A stretch of 64,000 bases of DNA from Nitrospirales bacterium (GCA_029261355.1 JAJDBM010000005.1:62001-126000); one strand, 5' to 3'; positions 36,769 to 46,747 are shown, counted from the first letter of the stretch. Notes: generated by a model from the letters alone, not told the origin. A program made the numbers and translations.

Positions 36769-37218
36769 TATCGGCCTCAACCAGGTTCTCGAACTATTTC
36801 CCAACAGTTCTATGTAATTGTTTTTCGTCTAATTTCGTTTCTACATCTCACGTCACACCACGTATAAATAATAATCTGTTAAGGAAAGTGACAGGGCCAC
36901 GCCACGTAAGTGTCGTTTCTCTAGGAAACTAAGGAGAGACTTTAATAACAGACATTATCCAAATCCAATGCTCAAACCGATCACTGATGGAGTCAAGCAA
37001 CGGTATGCCGATCAGGCTCAGAACAATTGCTTTGAACTTCAAACAACCTTCACATGCACCGCAAATCTGACGGTGACCATCATTGATAACTTTACTGACA
37101 GGGGTAATAAGACATTTCTCAATATCGTCAATAAATCCCCAAAGATGTCAATTCAAATGAAATACGCACATTCAAGAGTACGGATTTACACCACAGCAAG
37201 GCGGACCTCCACAAAAGC

Positions 37219-37255
37219 AATCGCCGCCTCCATCACAAAGATAGAGACGGCGATT
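37219..37255 (-). terminator. Hairpin after the TadE relic
   Basis: On the minus strand AATCGCCGTCTC pairs with GAGGCGGCGATT with one bulge, then GCTTTTG follows. It is related to the terminator at 36093-36125, with the same CCGTCTC / GAGGCGG core. Confidence 0.55.
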
Positions 37256-37401
37256 ACAAAATATGGAAGCTTCTACCTAAGGGTTATACTCAGGTGGGAT
37301 CTCGATAGATTCTACATTGTATGATTCAATTTCATATTATGAATTGAGGATTGAGGGAAATATCCCTAATATTCTAAACTTCATCACCATTTATAAATAT
37401 T

Positions 37402-37632
37402 TCAGAATAATTCATTTCGATATGTGTCCTCAGCTTCCATTGCTACCCTTTGGTTAGGAGGAAATAATCCACCAATAAAATAAATATATAAACCATACCT
37501 ATATTGAACATGAACTCTCATATAATCTGCAGGATTTCCCGCATTTTCTGCTGCCATTTGCCAATCACTTGGAGCACTATAGTTGTCTCTTACTTGAAAA
37601 ACCCAAACCTTTTCAAACTCAATCTTCACCAC
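37402..37632 (-). pseudogene. Truncated TadE-like pseudopilin relic
   Basis: 76 codons from ATG 37632. The sequence aligns only with the C-terminal part of the TadE-like protein at 49762-50292: VRDNYSAPSDWQMAAENAGNPADYMRVHVQY against VGDNYQNPEGWETAAPNVGNPADYLRVVVEY, both ending TYRNELF. The N-terminal membrane helix and peptidase site are missing, and no matching N-terminal sequence is found upstream in other frames. It therefore looks like the remnant of a second TadE copy, lying next to the second Flp group. Confidence 0.8.
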
Positions 37633-38074
37633 CCATTCCTTGCTTCGAATGTATTACCCTTCACGGGTATTTCATCACTCTCCAGTTCACTCTTTTCGAG
37701 ATCTATAATTCATCTCAGTAACACTTCATGCGCTGGAGATGAGTGAATCTCTCCGCCCAAAGAACGAGGCTTCTAAAAAGAATGTAAGAGAGTTTGGTGG
37801 AATCGGTCCCTCCCCCTAAATCAAATGCCAATCACCCCCGTTCAAAATACGGGGATTTCTGGCATGGGGAAGCAAGAGCAGACGCACGTTTAGTTCATGG
37901 TCAGGAAAATAGAATCCAACTGAGTATTCCACTTATTAATGGAGGGTAATATTGCAAAGGCTGGTAAAAATGACTTCTGGCCCAACACCGAATATCACAA
38001 CTCAAAAGTAAACCTTGAGTAACTTCTTCCCCAGGAGTACGTAGTGCCGATGAATGAAAAAGGAAAAAGTAAGG
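37633..38074. other. Intergenic region (442 bp)
   Basis: Between TadD and the TadE relic. It holds a nested hairpin at about 37826-37866 (ATGCCA / TGGCAT outside, CCCCGT / ACGGGG inside), possibly ending the main assembly operon. No gene is seen. Confidence 0.4.
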
Positions 38075-39181
38075 TTAAATACAGGTACCCTGTCGTAGTT
38101 CTAAAGCCCTGCGTTGGAAACGGGGAAGTTTTAAAAGATCACGCTTGGCCAACTCAAGATTATTATTCGCTTTTTCATAATATGTCGGTTGGGCTTCGAT
38201 CGCCTCTTCAAAACATTTTATTGCTCGAGCTGATTTCCCTTCCTCTAGAAAAACAATGCCCAAGTTGTTATACGCTCTTGCGGCATCCATCCCTCCTTGA
38301 AACGCATCAAACGCCTCATCATATTGCCCCAACTTTGTATGCGCCAAACCAAGATTATTCCAGACTTTTGGATTGCTTGCCCCTGCCATTGCGGCCTGCT
38401 GAAATACCTGTACAGCCTTTTTAAAATCTTTGTTTAATAAATAGGCCATCCCTAAATTATTAAGCATGTTCGGATTATCTGGTTGAAACTCTAAAGCTTT
38501 TTGATAATGAACCATCGCTGTGGTGTGGTGATACCGACGATCAGAGATGATTCCAAGGAAATTATGTGCACTCCAAAGATTCGGATCAAATGCTAAGGCT
38601 TGAGAAAACTCAAGCTCGGCCTCCTTATCTTTTCCCATACGCAACAAAGCTCGTCCCATTCCTTCATAGGCTGGGGCATATTCAAAATCATAATCCAAAA
38701 TTTCGTGAAATCGCTCATAGGCCTTTTCAGATTTTCCATGTTCAAGATAGAGCCACGCAACTTTGTAACGAGCAGGAATTTTTTCAGGAACCATTTCCAA
38801 AGTCTTTTCATATTGCATGGCAGCCTGAACAATATGGCCCTGAGAAGCATGGGAGTCACCAAGTCGCTCATACTCTTCATCTGAAAATTCTGGAGTTTTT
38901 GTTGCAATCGGCATATTTTCAAGCAACATTCCAGCTTTTTGACGTTCGAGAATTTTCTGATAATGCTCATCTTCTGTCTGAAAGAGGGGTCCATCTGAGG
39001 CACAGCCTGCCAACAACCCAAGGCACACCATTATCATTAGAAAATAGTGGAAATCGTGAGAAAACTTGAATCGTAAGCTAATCGAATAGATTGCGCGTTG
39101 ACTGCCCCTTGCCTGGACATTCCCTTTGGATGGCATCAACTCGCTACCCTTATATTCTTGTGCACGAATTGTGTCTATCAT
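38075..39181 (-). CDS. tadD: Tad pilus assembly TPR lipoprotein
   Basis: 368 aa from ATG 39181, which has GGGAGGT 7 bases upstream. A hydrophobic segment ending LLAGC (a lipobox) appears only after about 60 residues, so the leader is unusually long; an internal start near that segment cannot be excluded. The mature part contains about seven TPR motifs (YERLGDSHASQG, ARYKVAWLYLEHG, AHNFLGIISD, MLNNLGMAYLLN, VWNNLGLAHTKLG, AYNNLGIVFLEEG). TadD is a pilotin-like TPR protein needed for secretin and pilus assembly. It is last in the assembly operon, 63 bases after TadC. Confidence 0.85.
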   Translation of the reverse strand: MIDTIRAQEYKGSELMPSKGNVQARGSQRAIYSISLRFKFSHDFHYFLMIMVCLGLLAGCASDGPLFQTEDEHYQKILERQKAGMLLENMPIATKTPEFSDEEYERLGDSHASQGHIVQAAMQYEKTLEMVPEKIPARYKVAWLYLEHGKSEKAYERFHEILDYDFEYAPAYEGMGRALLRMGKDKEAELEFSQALAFDPNLWSAHNFLGIISDRRYHHTTAMVHYQKALEFQPDNPNMLNNLGMAYLLNKDFKKAVQVFQQAAMAGASNPKVWNNLGLAHTKLGQYDEAFDAFQGGMDAARAYNNLGIVFLEEGKSARAIKCFEEAIEAQPTYYEKANNNLELAKRDLLKLPRFQRRALELRQGTCI

Positions 39182-39243
39182 TGCCTTACCTCCCACCTTT
39201 CTCCCCCATGTATGCATTGGGATTCTGCCATCTCTTATTCAAC

Positions 39244-40215
39244 TCAGCTTCCAGCCATAGCTGGAAAGACCTTACTCATCAGCAAAATGACTCCTGGCCC
39301 CATAATGACAATGAGGAGTGCAGGAAAAATACACAAGATAAGGGGGCCCATAAGTTTCACTGGAAGTTTTGCCGCCATTTCCTCAGCTTTCAATCGACGA
39401 TTCATCCGCATCGAATCAGAATGGACTCGCAAAGCCTGTCCAATACTTGTTCCAAAACGATCAGTCTGAATCAGCAAGGCGACTAGACTTCGAATGTCAT
39501 CCACATCAGTGCGTTCATTCAAGTTACGTAAGGCCTGTTCTCGCGTCAGTCCAGCCCGAAGCTCTAAACTCAGAATCTTGAATTCTTCTCCAAGATCTTT
39601 ATGTCCAATGCTAATTTCATCTCCAACTCTCGCAATGGCCTGATCGAGCCCAAGACCAGCCTCCACACACACCACCATCAGATCAAGCGCGTCGGGGAAT
39701 CCGTCAATGATTCGTTCCTTGCGACCACTCACTGCAGAACTGAGCCACAATTGAGGGGTATAGAAACCAATCATCGCACACAAGACCGTCCCACCAATAA
39801 AATACGAAACAGGCTTCCCTTTTGTGAGTTCGCCTCCAAACACAAAGAATACCCCGAGCAAAACTAATCCAAGAAAAATTTTAGTCCCCATAAATGTCAC
39901 AGGTGCCCGCGAACTCCGATACCCGGCCGTGACCAACATTTTCCGCAATCGAGATGTTTCCTCTTGATCTTTTGGTTTGTTGGCCTGGCCTAATCGTTCT
40001 AAGACTTGGAGGAAATTCGTTTTTAAATATCCCACCCCTTTCGCTTTTTGAGCTTCTCCCAGTGCCCCCTCTTTCTTACCTTTAATCCGCGCTCCCCATT
40101 CTTTCGCTCGACTTTTCGACTGGAGTAAAGAAAAGATGCTGACCAAACCAACTAAGATCAGCACAAACACTAAACCACTAATCAATATGGGAGTAAATTC
40201 CATTGATAAAGCCAT
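39244..40215 (-). CDS. tadC: Tad pilus inner-membrane platform protein
   Basis: 323 aa; the ATG at 40215 overlaps the TadB stop by one base. A T2SSF domain covers about residues 165-300 (FPDALDLMVVCVEAGLGLDQAI, RAGLTREQALRNLNERTDVDDIRSLVALLIQTDRFGTSIGQALR). Four membrane segments are visible (near 10-30, 105-125, 135-155 and the C-terminus). Together with TadB it forms the platform on which the TadA ATPase works. Confidence 0.93.
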   Translation of the reverse strand: MALSMEFTPILISGLVFVLILVGLVSIFSLLQSKSRAKEWGARIKGKKEGALGEAQKAKGVGYLKTNFLQVLERLGQANKPKDQEETSRLRKMLVTAGYRSSRAPVTFMGTKIFLGLVLLGVFFVFGGELTKGKPVSYFIGGTVLCAMIGFYTPQLWLSSAVSGRKERIIDGFPDALDLMVVCVEAGLGLDQAIARVGDEISIGHKDLGEEFKILSLELRAGLTREQALRNLNERTDVDDIRSLVALLIQTDRFGTSIGQALRVHSDSMRMNRRLKAEEMAAKLPVKLMGPLILCIFPALLIVIMGPGVILLMSKVFPAMAGS

Positions 40216-41192
40216 TAAATTTTGATGTTAATCATTTTCTTCACAACCACACCACCGATCGCCATCCATACCAAAGCCGTCCCTAACATGAGTTGCCCCG
40301 TTGGATCATTATAGAGGGGATCCATATATTCAGGATTAATCCACGACAAACCCACGAGTAGGAGTATCGGCATCGCCATAAGGACTATGGCTGACCATTT
40401 CCCTTCCGCGGATAATGCTTGAACCCGGCCTAACAGTTCGAAACGAAGACGAATAAGCCGACTAATGGCCTCGATGATCTCAGCTAAATTTCCCCCGGTT
40501 TCTCGTTGCACAATAAGGGCAGTCACAAAAAACTTTAAATCGACACATTCAATTCGCTTGGATAAACTTTTTAACGCCTCAGGAATATCAATTCCATAGG
40601 AAATTTCCTCAACTGCTCGTCCTATTTCCGGTCCAACCGGGTCTGGAAACTCATCACCCACCATCTTCATTCCAACAGAAAACGCATGTCCAGCCCGTAA
40701 GGCTCTGGCCATTAAATCCAAGGCATCAGGTAATTGCTTTTGAAATAACAAAAATCGTTTTTTTCGCTTCCACCGCATATACCCATATGGCAAAAAACTC
40801 CCAGCAACTGCGCCGCCCAACATCGCCAAAATACCAAGGTTGTACAAAGCGGCTGCGAGAGCCGCGAAACTCGCACAGACGACGGATATCAACACAAAAA
40901 TGCTCATGGGCATTTGACTATTCGCCTGCACCAATGTGAGCTCAACCGAAGATAGTTTGGTGATTTTTGACAGCAGAACATTGAGCCACTCCATATCACC
41001 CGTCGCACGCTGACGGACGATATTCAGCTGTTGTTCTTGAGCCTTCGGAGTCAATGCTCCAGCTGCTTGCCCTCGAAGCCGCCGCTTCACTTGTTTGTTT
41101 TGAGGACTTAGATAGGTGTGATACCCATAAAATATTCCTTCAATCAACAGAATGATACTCACGAACACGCCAATGCTAATGAGAATTTCCAT
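40215..41192 (-). CDS. tadB: Tad pilus inner-membrane platform protein
   Basis: 325 aa from ATG 41192, 42 bases after TadA. Hydrophobic N-terminal segment, two segments around residues 95-130, a T2SSF domain (LPDALDLMARALRAGHAFSVGMKMVGDEF, LKFFVTALIVQRETGGNLAEIIEAIS) and a C-terminal segment. The family's standard partner of TadC. Gene order tadZ-tadA-tadB-tadC-tadD is conserved in Tad loci. Confidence 0.94.
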   Translation of the reverse strand: MEILISIGVFVSIILLIEGIFYGYHTYLSPQNKQVKRRLRGQAAGALTPKAQEQQLNIVRQRATGDMEWLNVLLSKITKLSSVELTLVQANSQMPMSIFVLISVVCASFAALAAALYNLGILAMLGGAVAGSFLPYGYMRWKRKKRFLLFQKQLPDALDLMARALRAGHAFSVGMKMVGDEFPDPVGPEIGRAVEEISYGIDIPEALKSLSKRIECVDLKFFVTALIVQRETGGNLAEIIEAISRLIRLRFELLGRVQALSAEGKWSAIVLMAMPILLLVGLSWINPEYMDPLYNDPTGQLMLGTALVWMAIGGVVVKKMINIKI

Positions 41193-41234
41193 TATGCCGA
41201 TCGTTGTTTAAAATAAATAATCTACCCACGTCGA

Positions 41235-42548
41235 TTAAACATCATAGATTTTCGATGGGTCAAATACTTCTGGATCAATATCAATTCCCAACGCTTTAAA
41301 TCGCTCAACAAATTTTGGGCGAACACCAGTCATACTAAATCTTCCCTTCACCATTCGATTTTCATCCAATGCTGTCTGGTGAAATGAAAAGATCTCCTGA
41401 AGAGTTACAATTTCCCCTTCCATCCCGGTGATTTCCTGTAGGCTCGTCATTTTCCTTGTTCCGTCTGACAAACGAGTCATTTGCACAACAACATCAAGCG
41501 CTGAACTGATGTAGTGACGCAAGGCTTTCGTGGCAAGATTCAACCCTGCCATTGCCACCAGTGTTTCGACGCGAGTTAACGCATCACGCGGCGTGTTGGC
41601 ATGAATTGTTGTTAATGAACCATCATGACCTGTGTTCATGGCCTGAAGCATGTCTAAACATTCTCCTGACCGAACCTCTCCAAGCACGATACGATCTGGG
41701 CGCATTCGGAGTGTATTCTTGACCAACTCACGTTGACTCACTTCTCCACGGCCTTCAACATTCGGAGGACGAGTTTCCAGTCGAACAACATGGTCTTGCC
41801 GCAATTGAAGCTCAGCAGAATCCTCAATCGTAATGATGCGTTCATCTGATGGAATAAAGCTTGACAAAATGTTCAGAATAGTCGTTTTGCCACAACCCGT
41901 CCCTCCTGAAATCAAGATATTAAGTCTGGCTTCGACAATGCCTTTCAACAACGTGGCAATCTCTGGAGTGAGAGATCGTTTGGCCACTAAGTCTTCAATC
42001 TGTAACTTATCTTTGGAAAACTTCCGGATGGAAATTGAAGAACCATCTAAAGCAAGGGGAGGAATGATCGCATTGACCCGTGAGCCATCAGACAATCGCG
42101 CATCGACCATTGGTGACGACTCATCAACTCGTCGACCAATCGCAGAAACGATTTTTTCAATAATCTTTCGTAAATGCGTCTCGTCACGAAACTTAATATC
42201 TGTGGGCTGGAGCTTTCCTGCACGTTCAACGTAGATCCGGTCAGAGCGGTTGACGAGAATATCGTTCACCGTTGGATCTTGAAGTAATGGCTCCAACGGT
42301 CCAAGGCCCATCACTTCCCACTGTATTTCAGTGATCAGTTGTTCTCGTTCTTTGGCATTGAGGGGGACAGGTTCTTGCTCGAGAAATTTTTCAACCAGGT
42401 TGCTCAACTCGGTCTTTAAGAGCTCCTGGTCGAGCTTCGCAACGACCGACAGGTCAAGTGCTTCAATAACTTGACGATGCAGTCGTCCTTTCAGGTCTTC
42501 GAAGTTAGTCGCACCGGATCCGACTTGCTCCCAATCAGTTGCAATCAT
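41235..42548 (-). CDS. cpaF: Tad pilus assembly ATPase CpaF/TadA
   Basis: 437 aa from ATG 42548, with AAGGAGAG upstream. This is a type II/IV secretion ATPase. The N-terminal domain (residues 1-190) includes WEVMGLGPLEPLLQDPTVNDILVN; the Walker A is GGTGCGKT at about 215-222. The Asp box follows (TIEDSAELQL), then the Walker B/His box (RPDRIVLGEVRSGE and the TGHDGSLTTIHANTP motif). It powers Flp pilin extrusion and retraction from the cytoplasmic face. Confidence 0.96.
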   Translation of the reverse strand: MIATDWEQVGSGATNFEDLKGRLHRQVIEALDLSVVAKLDQELLKTELSNLVEKFLEQEPVPLNAKEREQLITEIQWEVMGLGPLEPLLQDPTVNDILVNRSDRIYVERAGKLQPTDIKFRDETHLRKIIEKIVSAIGRRVDESSPMVDARLSDGSRVNAIIPPLALDGSSISIRKFSKDKLQIEDLVAKRSLTPEIATLLKGIVEARLNILISGGTGCGKTTILNILSSFIPSDERIITIEDSAELQLRQDHVVRLETRPPNVEGRGEVSQRELVKNTLRMRPDRIVLGEVRSGECLDMLQAMNTGHDGSLTTIHANTPRDALTRVETLVAMAGLNLATKALRHYISSALDVVVQMTRLSDGTRKMTSLQEITGMEGEIVTLQEIFSFHQTALDENRMVKGRFSMTGVRPKFVERFKALGIDIDPEVFDPSKIYDV

Positions 42549-42583
42549 GGTTATCTTCGACTCTCCTTAAAGGGTAAATACCG

Positions 42584-43831
42584 TTAGGCTGGAGCCACAC
42601 TTGGCTGACTCCGCTTACCTTTGACTGAATTCATCAAATTCCCCCAAAACGAACTTCCCTGAGAAATTGGTGAATCTTCGCGAAAGGATTGGGCCAACCG
42701 TTGATAGGTCTTCGTCAAAGGCGACCGAGGAGAAATCATCACAACTGGCTTGCCACTATTAATCGCATTACTCGAAGAAACATAATCATTCGGCAGAAGC
42801 CAATTGGCTTCTTGTTTTAATATTTCTTTGGTTTCGCTCAAGACATCTTTCTCATGTGGGAGATACCGGGTCACGACTAATTCAATTTTATCTTGAGGCA
42901 CTCCAGAGCCTCGTAACAATTCAAGAATACGTTTAGTCCGATGCACCACAGGGACCATAAGACTCGAGACCACCATGATACTCGAAGATAGTTCCAAGGC
43001 TTTTTTCGTCGTTAAATCTAAGACATGTCCACAGTCAATTACGACAAACTGAAACATGGCTTGAAGAAGCTTAATCGTGGGTTCGATACACTCAGGATTG
43101 AGACGTCCCGCACTCAAATCATCATAACCTGACGGCAATACATACACCCCAGACTCATGCTTAGTGAGCACACTCGTGAGAAAAGCCAAATCCACTCTCG
43201 TGAGATCAGCAGCAATATCCCGAAAACTATGCGTGGTGGGTAAATCCAAGTAGAGTGGAATATCACCGCCATGTTGATTCACATCAACTAAAACGACTGA
43301 CGGCTTACTTGTCCCCATATGAAGGCTCGCGGCCAAATTAACAGCAACACTAGTGGTCCCAGTCCCACCTTTACCTCCAAATAACGCTATCACCTTCCCG
43401 GAAGAGGCGTTCCCTTCTAGAGTGGTGGAACTATTTCGTGTCTGGAATCGTTCCAGTGATGCTTTCACCTCTTCAGGTTGAAGAGGCTGCGGAAGAAATT
43501 CCTTCATCCCTGAACGGAGCGCTTCTAATAAAATCGCCGAATCAGTTTTTGCTGAAGTCAAGAATACTTCAGTTCCTTTCGCAGAGCCTAAGACTGTTTT
43601 CACTAAAGAAAACGTTTTTTCAGGTTCTTCGTCTATCTCCAGTATCAACAGTTGAGGGATAACTGAATCTGCCGACTGTTTTAATGAGAACCCTCCATCT
43701 GCTCTTATAATCTCCTCTAATTTCTGTTTTACATCAGTAGAGGTAATCGCCAGTTCGACAATTGTGGATTGACTCGCCCCATCTGGTTTTCCTGCACCAA
43801 GACGAGATGGTCTCCAACTGGTGTCACTCAT
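42584..43831 (-). CDS. cpaE: Tad pilus localisation ATPase CpaE/TadZ
   Basis: 415 aa; the start overlaps the preceding lipoprotein gene by 4 bases. The N-terminal 130 residues form an atypical receiver-like domain (LLILEIDEEPEKT, LRSGMKEFLPQPLQPEEVKASL). Residues 150-400 are a MinD/ParA ATPase with the deviant Walker A GGKGGTGTTS, in which the usual Lys before Thr is replaced, as is common in CpaE. It positions the Tad machine at the pole or a membrane site. Confidence 0.93.
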   Translation of the reverse strand: MSDTSWRPSRLGAGKPDGASQSTIVELAITSTDVKQKLEEIIRADGGFSLKQSADSVIPQLLILEIDEEPEKTFSLVKTVLGSAKGTEVFLTSAKTDSAILLEALRSGMKEFLPQPLQPEEVKASLERFQTRNSSTTLEGNASSGKVIALFGGKGGTGTTSVAVNLAASLHMGTSKPSVVLVDVNQHGGDIPLYLDLPTTHSFRDIAADLTRVDLAFLTSVLTKHESGVYVLPSGYDDLSAGRLNPECIEPTIKLLQAMFQFVVIDCGHVLDLTTKKALELSSSIMVVSSLMVPVVHRTKRILELLRGSGVPQDKIELVVTRYLPHEKDVLSETKEILKQEANWLLPNDYVSSSNAINSGKPVVMISPRSPLTKTYQRLAQSFREDSPISQGSSFWGNLMNSVKGKRSQPSVAPA

Positions 43832-44202
43832 TTCTTACCTCCGGACTTCTCGGTTACTTTCACTTCATAAGGAGGTTTATCAAAATGTTTCCGATACCGT
43901 TCCATGGCTTTTCCGACAGCCGGTCCGTCCAGCGAAGGAACCGGATTCAGGTTCCTCGACGCCTCAGGATGCAAAATTTGATTATCTCGAGCTGTTCGAA
44001 ACGCCTTTCCAAAATCTTCGCTCAAATATCGAGGAGCAGGCGCATAGGGATACCACACCTGATCACTCTTACCCATGGCAACAGGTCTTCGACCATCGGA
44101 ATCAGTCATCACCGGCCAAACATGACACCCAGCTAGGACAAATGATAGGAATACACCTAGCCCGATTCGAAGACTCATGTTTAATGAATTCCTCATCATC
44201 AT
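43828..44202 (-). CDS. Tad-locus lipoprotein of unknown family
   Basis: 124 aa from ATG 44202, the first of three consecutive ATGs behind AAGGAGAG. A lipoprotein signal (IGLGVFLSFVLAGC) is followed by about 95 residues with no recognised domain (DQVWYPYAPAPRYLSEDFGKAFR, HPEASRNLNPVPSLDGPAVGKAM, ending KVTEKSGGKK). Position between the secretin and CpaE genes matches CpaD, and the phrase LNPxPxxDGxA and a GxAxxxxMExYR-like element are consistent with that. It is shorter than usual CpaD proteins. It probably supports the secretin in the outer membrane. Confidence 0.72.
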   Translation of the reverse strand: MMMRNSLNMSLRIGLGVFLSFVLAGCHVWPVMTDSDGRRPVAMGKSDQVWYPYAPAPRYLSEDFGKAFRTARDNQILHPEASRNLNPVPSLDGPAVGKAMERYRKHFDKPPYEVKVTEKSGGKK

Positions 44203-44218
44203 AGGCTCTCCTTTCAAT

Positions 44219-45679
44219 CTATGGAGCCACATGCCCAAACGTTCCATCTAACCCTCGTTGCTCCCAAGCCAATGTGCCAGACCGCGTTCCTTGCTTCATA
44301 CTCATCGATGATGGGACCCTTGATTGATGTGGAACACCTTCCACGTAACCGAGAAGCATTTGTTCAAAATCATTCGGTTCTAAATAAAAATCAGTCGGCA
44401 ATGGTTGCTTCGCCAAATCAAGAGGTTTGACCAAGCGAGGCGTAACAATAATCACCAACTCTGTTTCATTCTTCTGAAATTGAGAACTCCTGAACAGGGC
44501 ACCAAGAATAGGAATATCACCAAGAATAGGATACTTAGCGACGGTTTCTCTCACGTTTTCCTGTATTAGCCCTGCAATCGCAAAACTTTGCCCATCTCCC
44601 AATTCCAAGATAGTCGACGTCCTCCGTACAACTAAGGCAGGAATCGTAAACCCACCAAAATTCACTCCACTCGAAAAATCTAATTCTGAGACTTCAGGAG
44701 AAATTTTCAGCGAAATTTTGTCGTCACTTAACACAGTCGGATTGAATCCTAAGCGAACTCCATATTCTTTAAACTCAATCGTAGTCCGACCAAACGTCCC
44801 CGGCACCGGAATAGGAAACTCTCCACCAGCTAAGAAAGATGCTTCCTGCCCACTGATTGCAACAAGCGTTGGTTCAGCTAAGATTTTGGTAAGATTATTT
44901 TGCTTGAGAAAATCTAAAACAATATTCCAAAAAGTATCACCGATTGGGAAACCCAATAACGTTGAGGCTAGTGCTGATGGAAATAACGTCAAGTTGCCAC
45001 TTTGATCTTCTGTAAACGTCAATGTGTCGTTAAGAAGGCCAAATGAAAAATGAGTACCATCCGTTTCATGCCAACCGACCCCTAAGTTTCGTGTCAAACC
45101 ACGACTCATTTCAGCAATCTTGACCTCAAGCATCACTTGCTGCACGCCTCCGACATGAAGAAGATTCGAAACTTTTCCAGGGGCATAGGGTTCGGCCATC
45201 TCCATAATTCGAGTCATATTCTTGGCACTGCCTACCTGACCTGACACCGCGATACCATCATGTCCCCCAGTCACACGAATATTCTTCTCTTTGGGGAATA
45301 GTTGATGGAGTTGTGCTTTGAGTTTGGTCAAATCTGGAGACACCAATATATTAAACACATTCGATACTTGCTTATTTCTTCCCCATAAGGTCAATGTCGT
45401 TACTCCCAATTTCTTGCCAGTCAAGTAGACTTGTTTGGGAGAAAGAATTAACGGATCAGCTACTTCTGGATTGGCTATTGAAGCTCGTGCAAATGGATTG
45501 GGACTATCAATAATAATTGACGTCCCAACACCAATTTGAATGGTCTCAGGAACATTGGTTTTAACGGCTTGATGTGTCAACCCTTCTGCATGGACAAAAG
45601 ATGTGCAGAGGAAGACCAGAACAGCGACCAACATCACCACCTGATTCCATGTGAATCGGTAAATAAGTGGACGCCTCAT
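44219..45679 (-). CDS. cpaC: Tad pilus secretin CpaC/RcpA
   Basis: 486 aa from ATG 45679, which has AGAGGAG just upstream and a clear signal peptide (VVMLVAVLVFLCTSFVHAEG); the open frame continues to ATG 45742 without those features. The N-terminal pilus-assembly domain (TIQIGVGTSIIIDSPNPFARASIANPEVAD) and a BON-like segment (VTGGHDGIAVSGQV) are followed by the secretin core (ILAEPTLVAISGQEASFLAGGEFPIPV, VGFNPTV-type strand, LGDGQSFAIAGLIQ, PILGDIPILGALFRSSQFQKNETELVIIVTP). It forms the outer-membrane channel for the pilus. Confidence 0.95.
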   Translation of the reverse strand: MRRPLIYRFTWNQVVMLVAVLVFLCTSFVHAEGLTHQAVKTNVPETIQIGVGTSIIIDSPNPFARASIANPEVADPLILSPKQVYLTGKKLGVTTLTLWGRNKQVSNVFNILVSPDLTKLKAQLHQLFPKEKNIRVTGGHDGIAVSGQVGSAKNMTRIMEMAEPYAPGKVSNLLHVGGVQQVMLEVKIAEMSRGLTRNLGVGWHETDGTHFSFGLLNDTLTFTEDQSGNLTLFPSALASTLLGFPIGDTFWNIVLDFLKQNNLTKILAEPTLVAISGQEASFLAGGEFPIPVPGTFGRTTIEFKEYGVRLGFNPTVLSDDKISLKISPEVSELDFSSGVNFGGFTIPALVVRRTSTILELGDGQSFAIAGLIQENVRETVAKYPILGDIPILGALFRSSQFQKNETELVIIVTPRLVKPLDLAKQPLPTDFYLEPNDFEQMLLGYVEGVPHQSRVPSSMSMKQGTRSGTLAWEQRGLDGTFGHVAP

Positions 45680-45763
45680 TCCGACTCCTCTCTCGACCAT
45701 CTGATGCTGAGTACTTCGTGTATCAATCATGTTAGGAATCATACCTCGTGGAGCGATTTGCCA

Positions 45764-46588
45764 TTAAAATTTCAAGACACTCGTGGCGCTGCCTTTAATC
45801 ACTTCCACTCGTTCACGCAGTTTCTTCTTTGCCTTTTTGGGTGGTGCGGCCTGATAAGAAGCTTGAAGATCATTAAACGTCGCACCCCGTGTTTTCTTGA
45901 CTGCAATATTTAGAGGGCTTCTAAGAGCCAAGCGAATTTGCCCACCATTTGAAGCCATCGCAAGTTTTTCAGCTTCAATGAGTGTGACTTCAAACGTAAT
46001 AATTTTAACTGGGACCGGTTTTTCGCTTTCAACGACACGTTCCATCTGTGTACCGATAGCCAAGACCTTCATGTTTTCCAACGCCGTTTTCGTAATTTGT
46101 CCTTTTTTCCCATTGGCAAATGTCACCATAATATCGACTCGATCGCCAGGTTTTATAAAGCCCGGAAGTGCCACAACCTCATTAACCTTCACAGCCATGG
46201 CTCGTTTTGAAGGATCCAGAACTGCCGTAACTCCACCAGTTTTAATATCAATTGGTGCTAATTTCGATTCGAGGATCGGTTCGTTTCGTTTGACATGTGA
46301 CAATAAGACCCGTCCCTTCAAATCCTCCAATTTTTTAAAGTAACCGACAGGAAGACTTTCTTCGGGAAAGGGAACTTCACGAATCATTTCCTTCGTGATC
46401 GGAGTGCCCCAGGCCATATCCGTGCTTGCCACAGCAATAGTCACACCCTCAAAGGTCATGACCTGCTGTTCAACAACTTGAGGGGCTTGTTGCCGTTGTT
46501 TTTGAAACCAATTATACGCAAGGATAGCCGTCACAAGGGCAATCCCCACGGCTAAGCCTAAAAATACACCTGGCCGATTTTGGAACAT
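45764..46588 (-). CDS. cpaB: Flp pilus assembly protein CpaB/RcpC
   Basis: 274 aa from ATG 46588. A single membrane segment near the N-terminus (PGVFLGLAVGIALVTAILAYNWF) is followed by an SAF domain (VAVASTDMAWGTPITKEMIREVPFPEESLPVGYF, RVLLSHVKRNEPILESKLAP) and the CpaB-specific C-terminal half (VDIMVTFANGKKG, TLIEAEKLAMASNGGQIRLALRSP). Members bind peptidoglycan or align the secretin with the inner-membrane machine. Located between the peptidase and secretin genes as usual. Confidence 0.94.
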   Translation of the reverse strand: MFQNRPGVFLGLAVGIALVTAILAYNWFQKQRQQAPQVVEQQVMTFEGVTIAVASTDMAWGTPITKEMIREVPFPEESLPVGYFKKLEDLKGRVLLSHVKRNEPILESKLAPIDIKTGGVTAVLDPSKRAMAVKVNEVVALPGFIKPGDRVDIMVTFANGKKGQITKTALENMKVLAIGTQMERVVESEKPVPVKIITFEVTLIEAEKLAMASNGGQIRLALRSPLNIAVKKTRGATFNDLQASYQAAPPKKAKKKLRERVEVIKGSATSVLKF

Positions 46589-46747
46589 TCCTGCTACCTC
46601 TTCACAATCACAATATGGTGAACAATCTATATCTACATGGTTTCAGCTATCGCTATCGTTGCTTTCGTTATCGGAAAACCTAAGGATTTCTTTACCCTCA
46701 GCCCTCTAAACCTACGTTCCTCAATACCCCGACCAACCAGAAATTGA

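Larger units (their letters stand above)
36686..37401. other. Intergenic region (716 bp)
   Basis: This contains the sigma-54 promoter (36754-36768) and the hairpin at 37219-37255. The rest, about 36900-37200, has open frames on both strands that lack starts, ribosome binding sites or recognisable motifs. Confidence 0.45.

Noticed and set aside
36968-37324. 118-codon plus-strand ORF between the flp pair and the TadE relic
   Set aside because: Opposite to all local genes, no ribosome binding site, runs through a terminator-like hairpin and has no recognisable domain.
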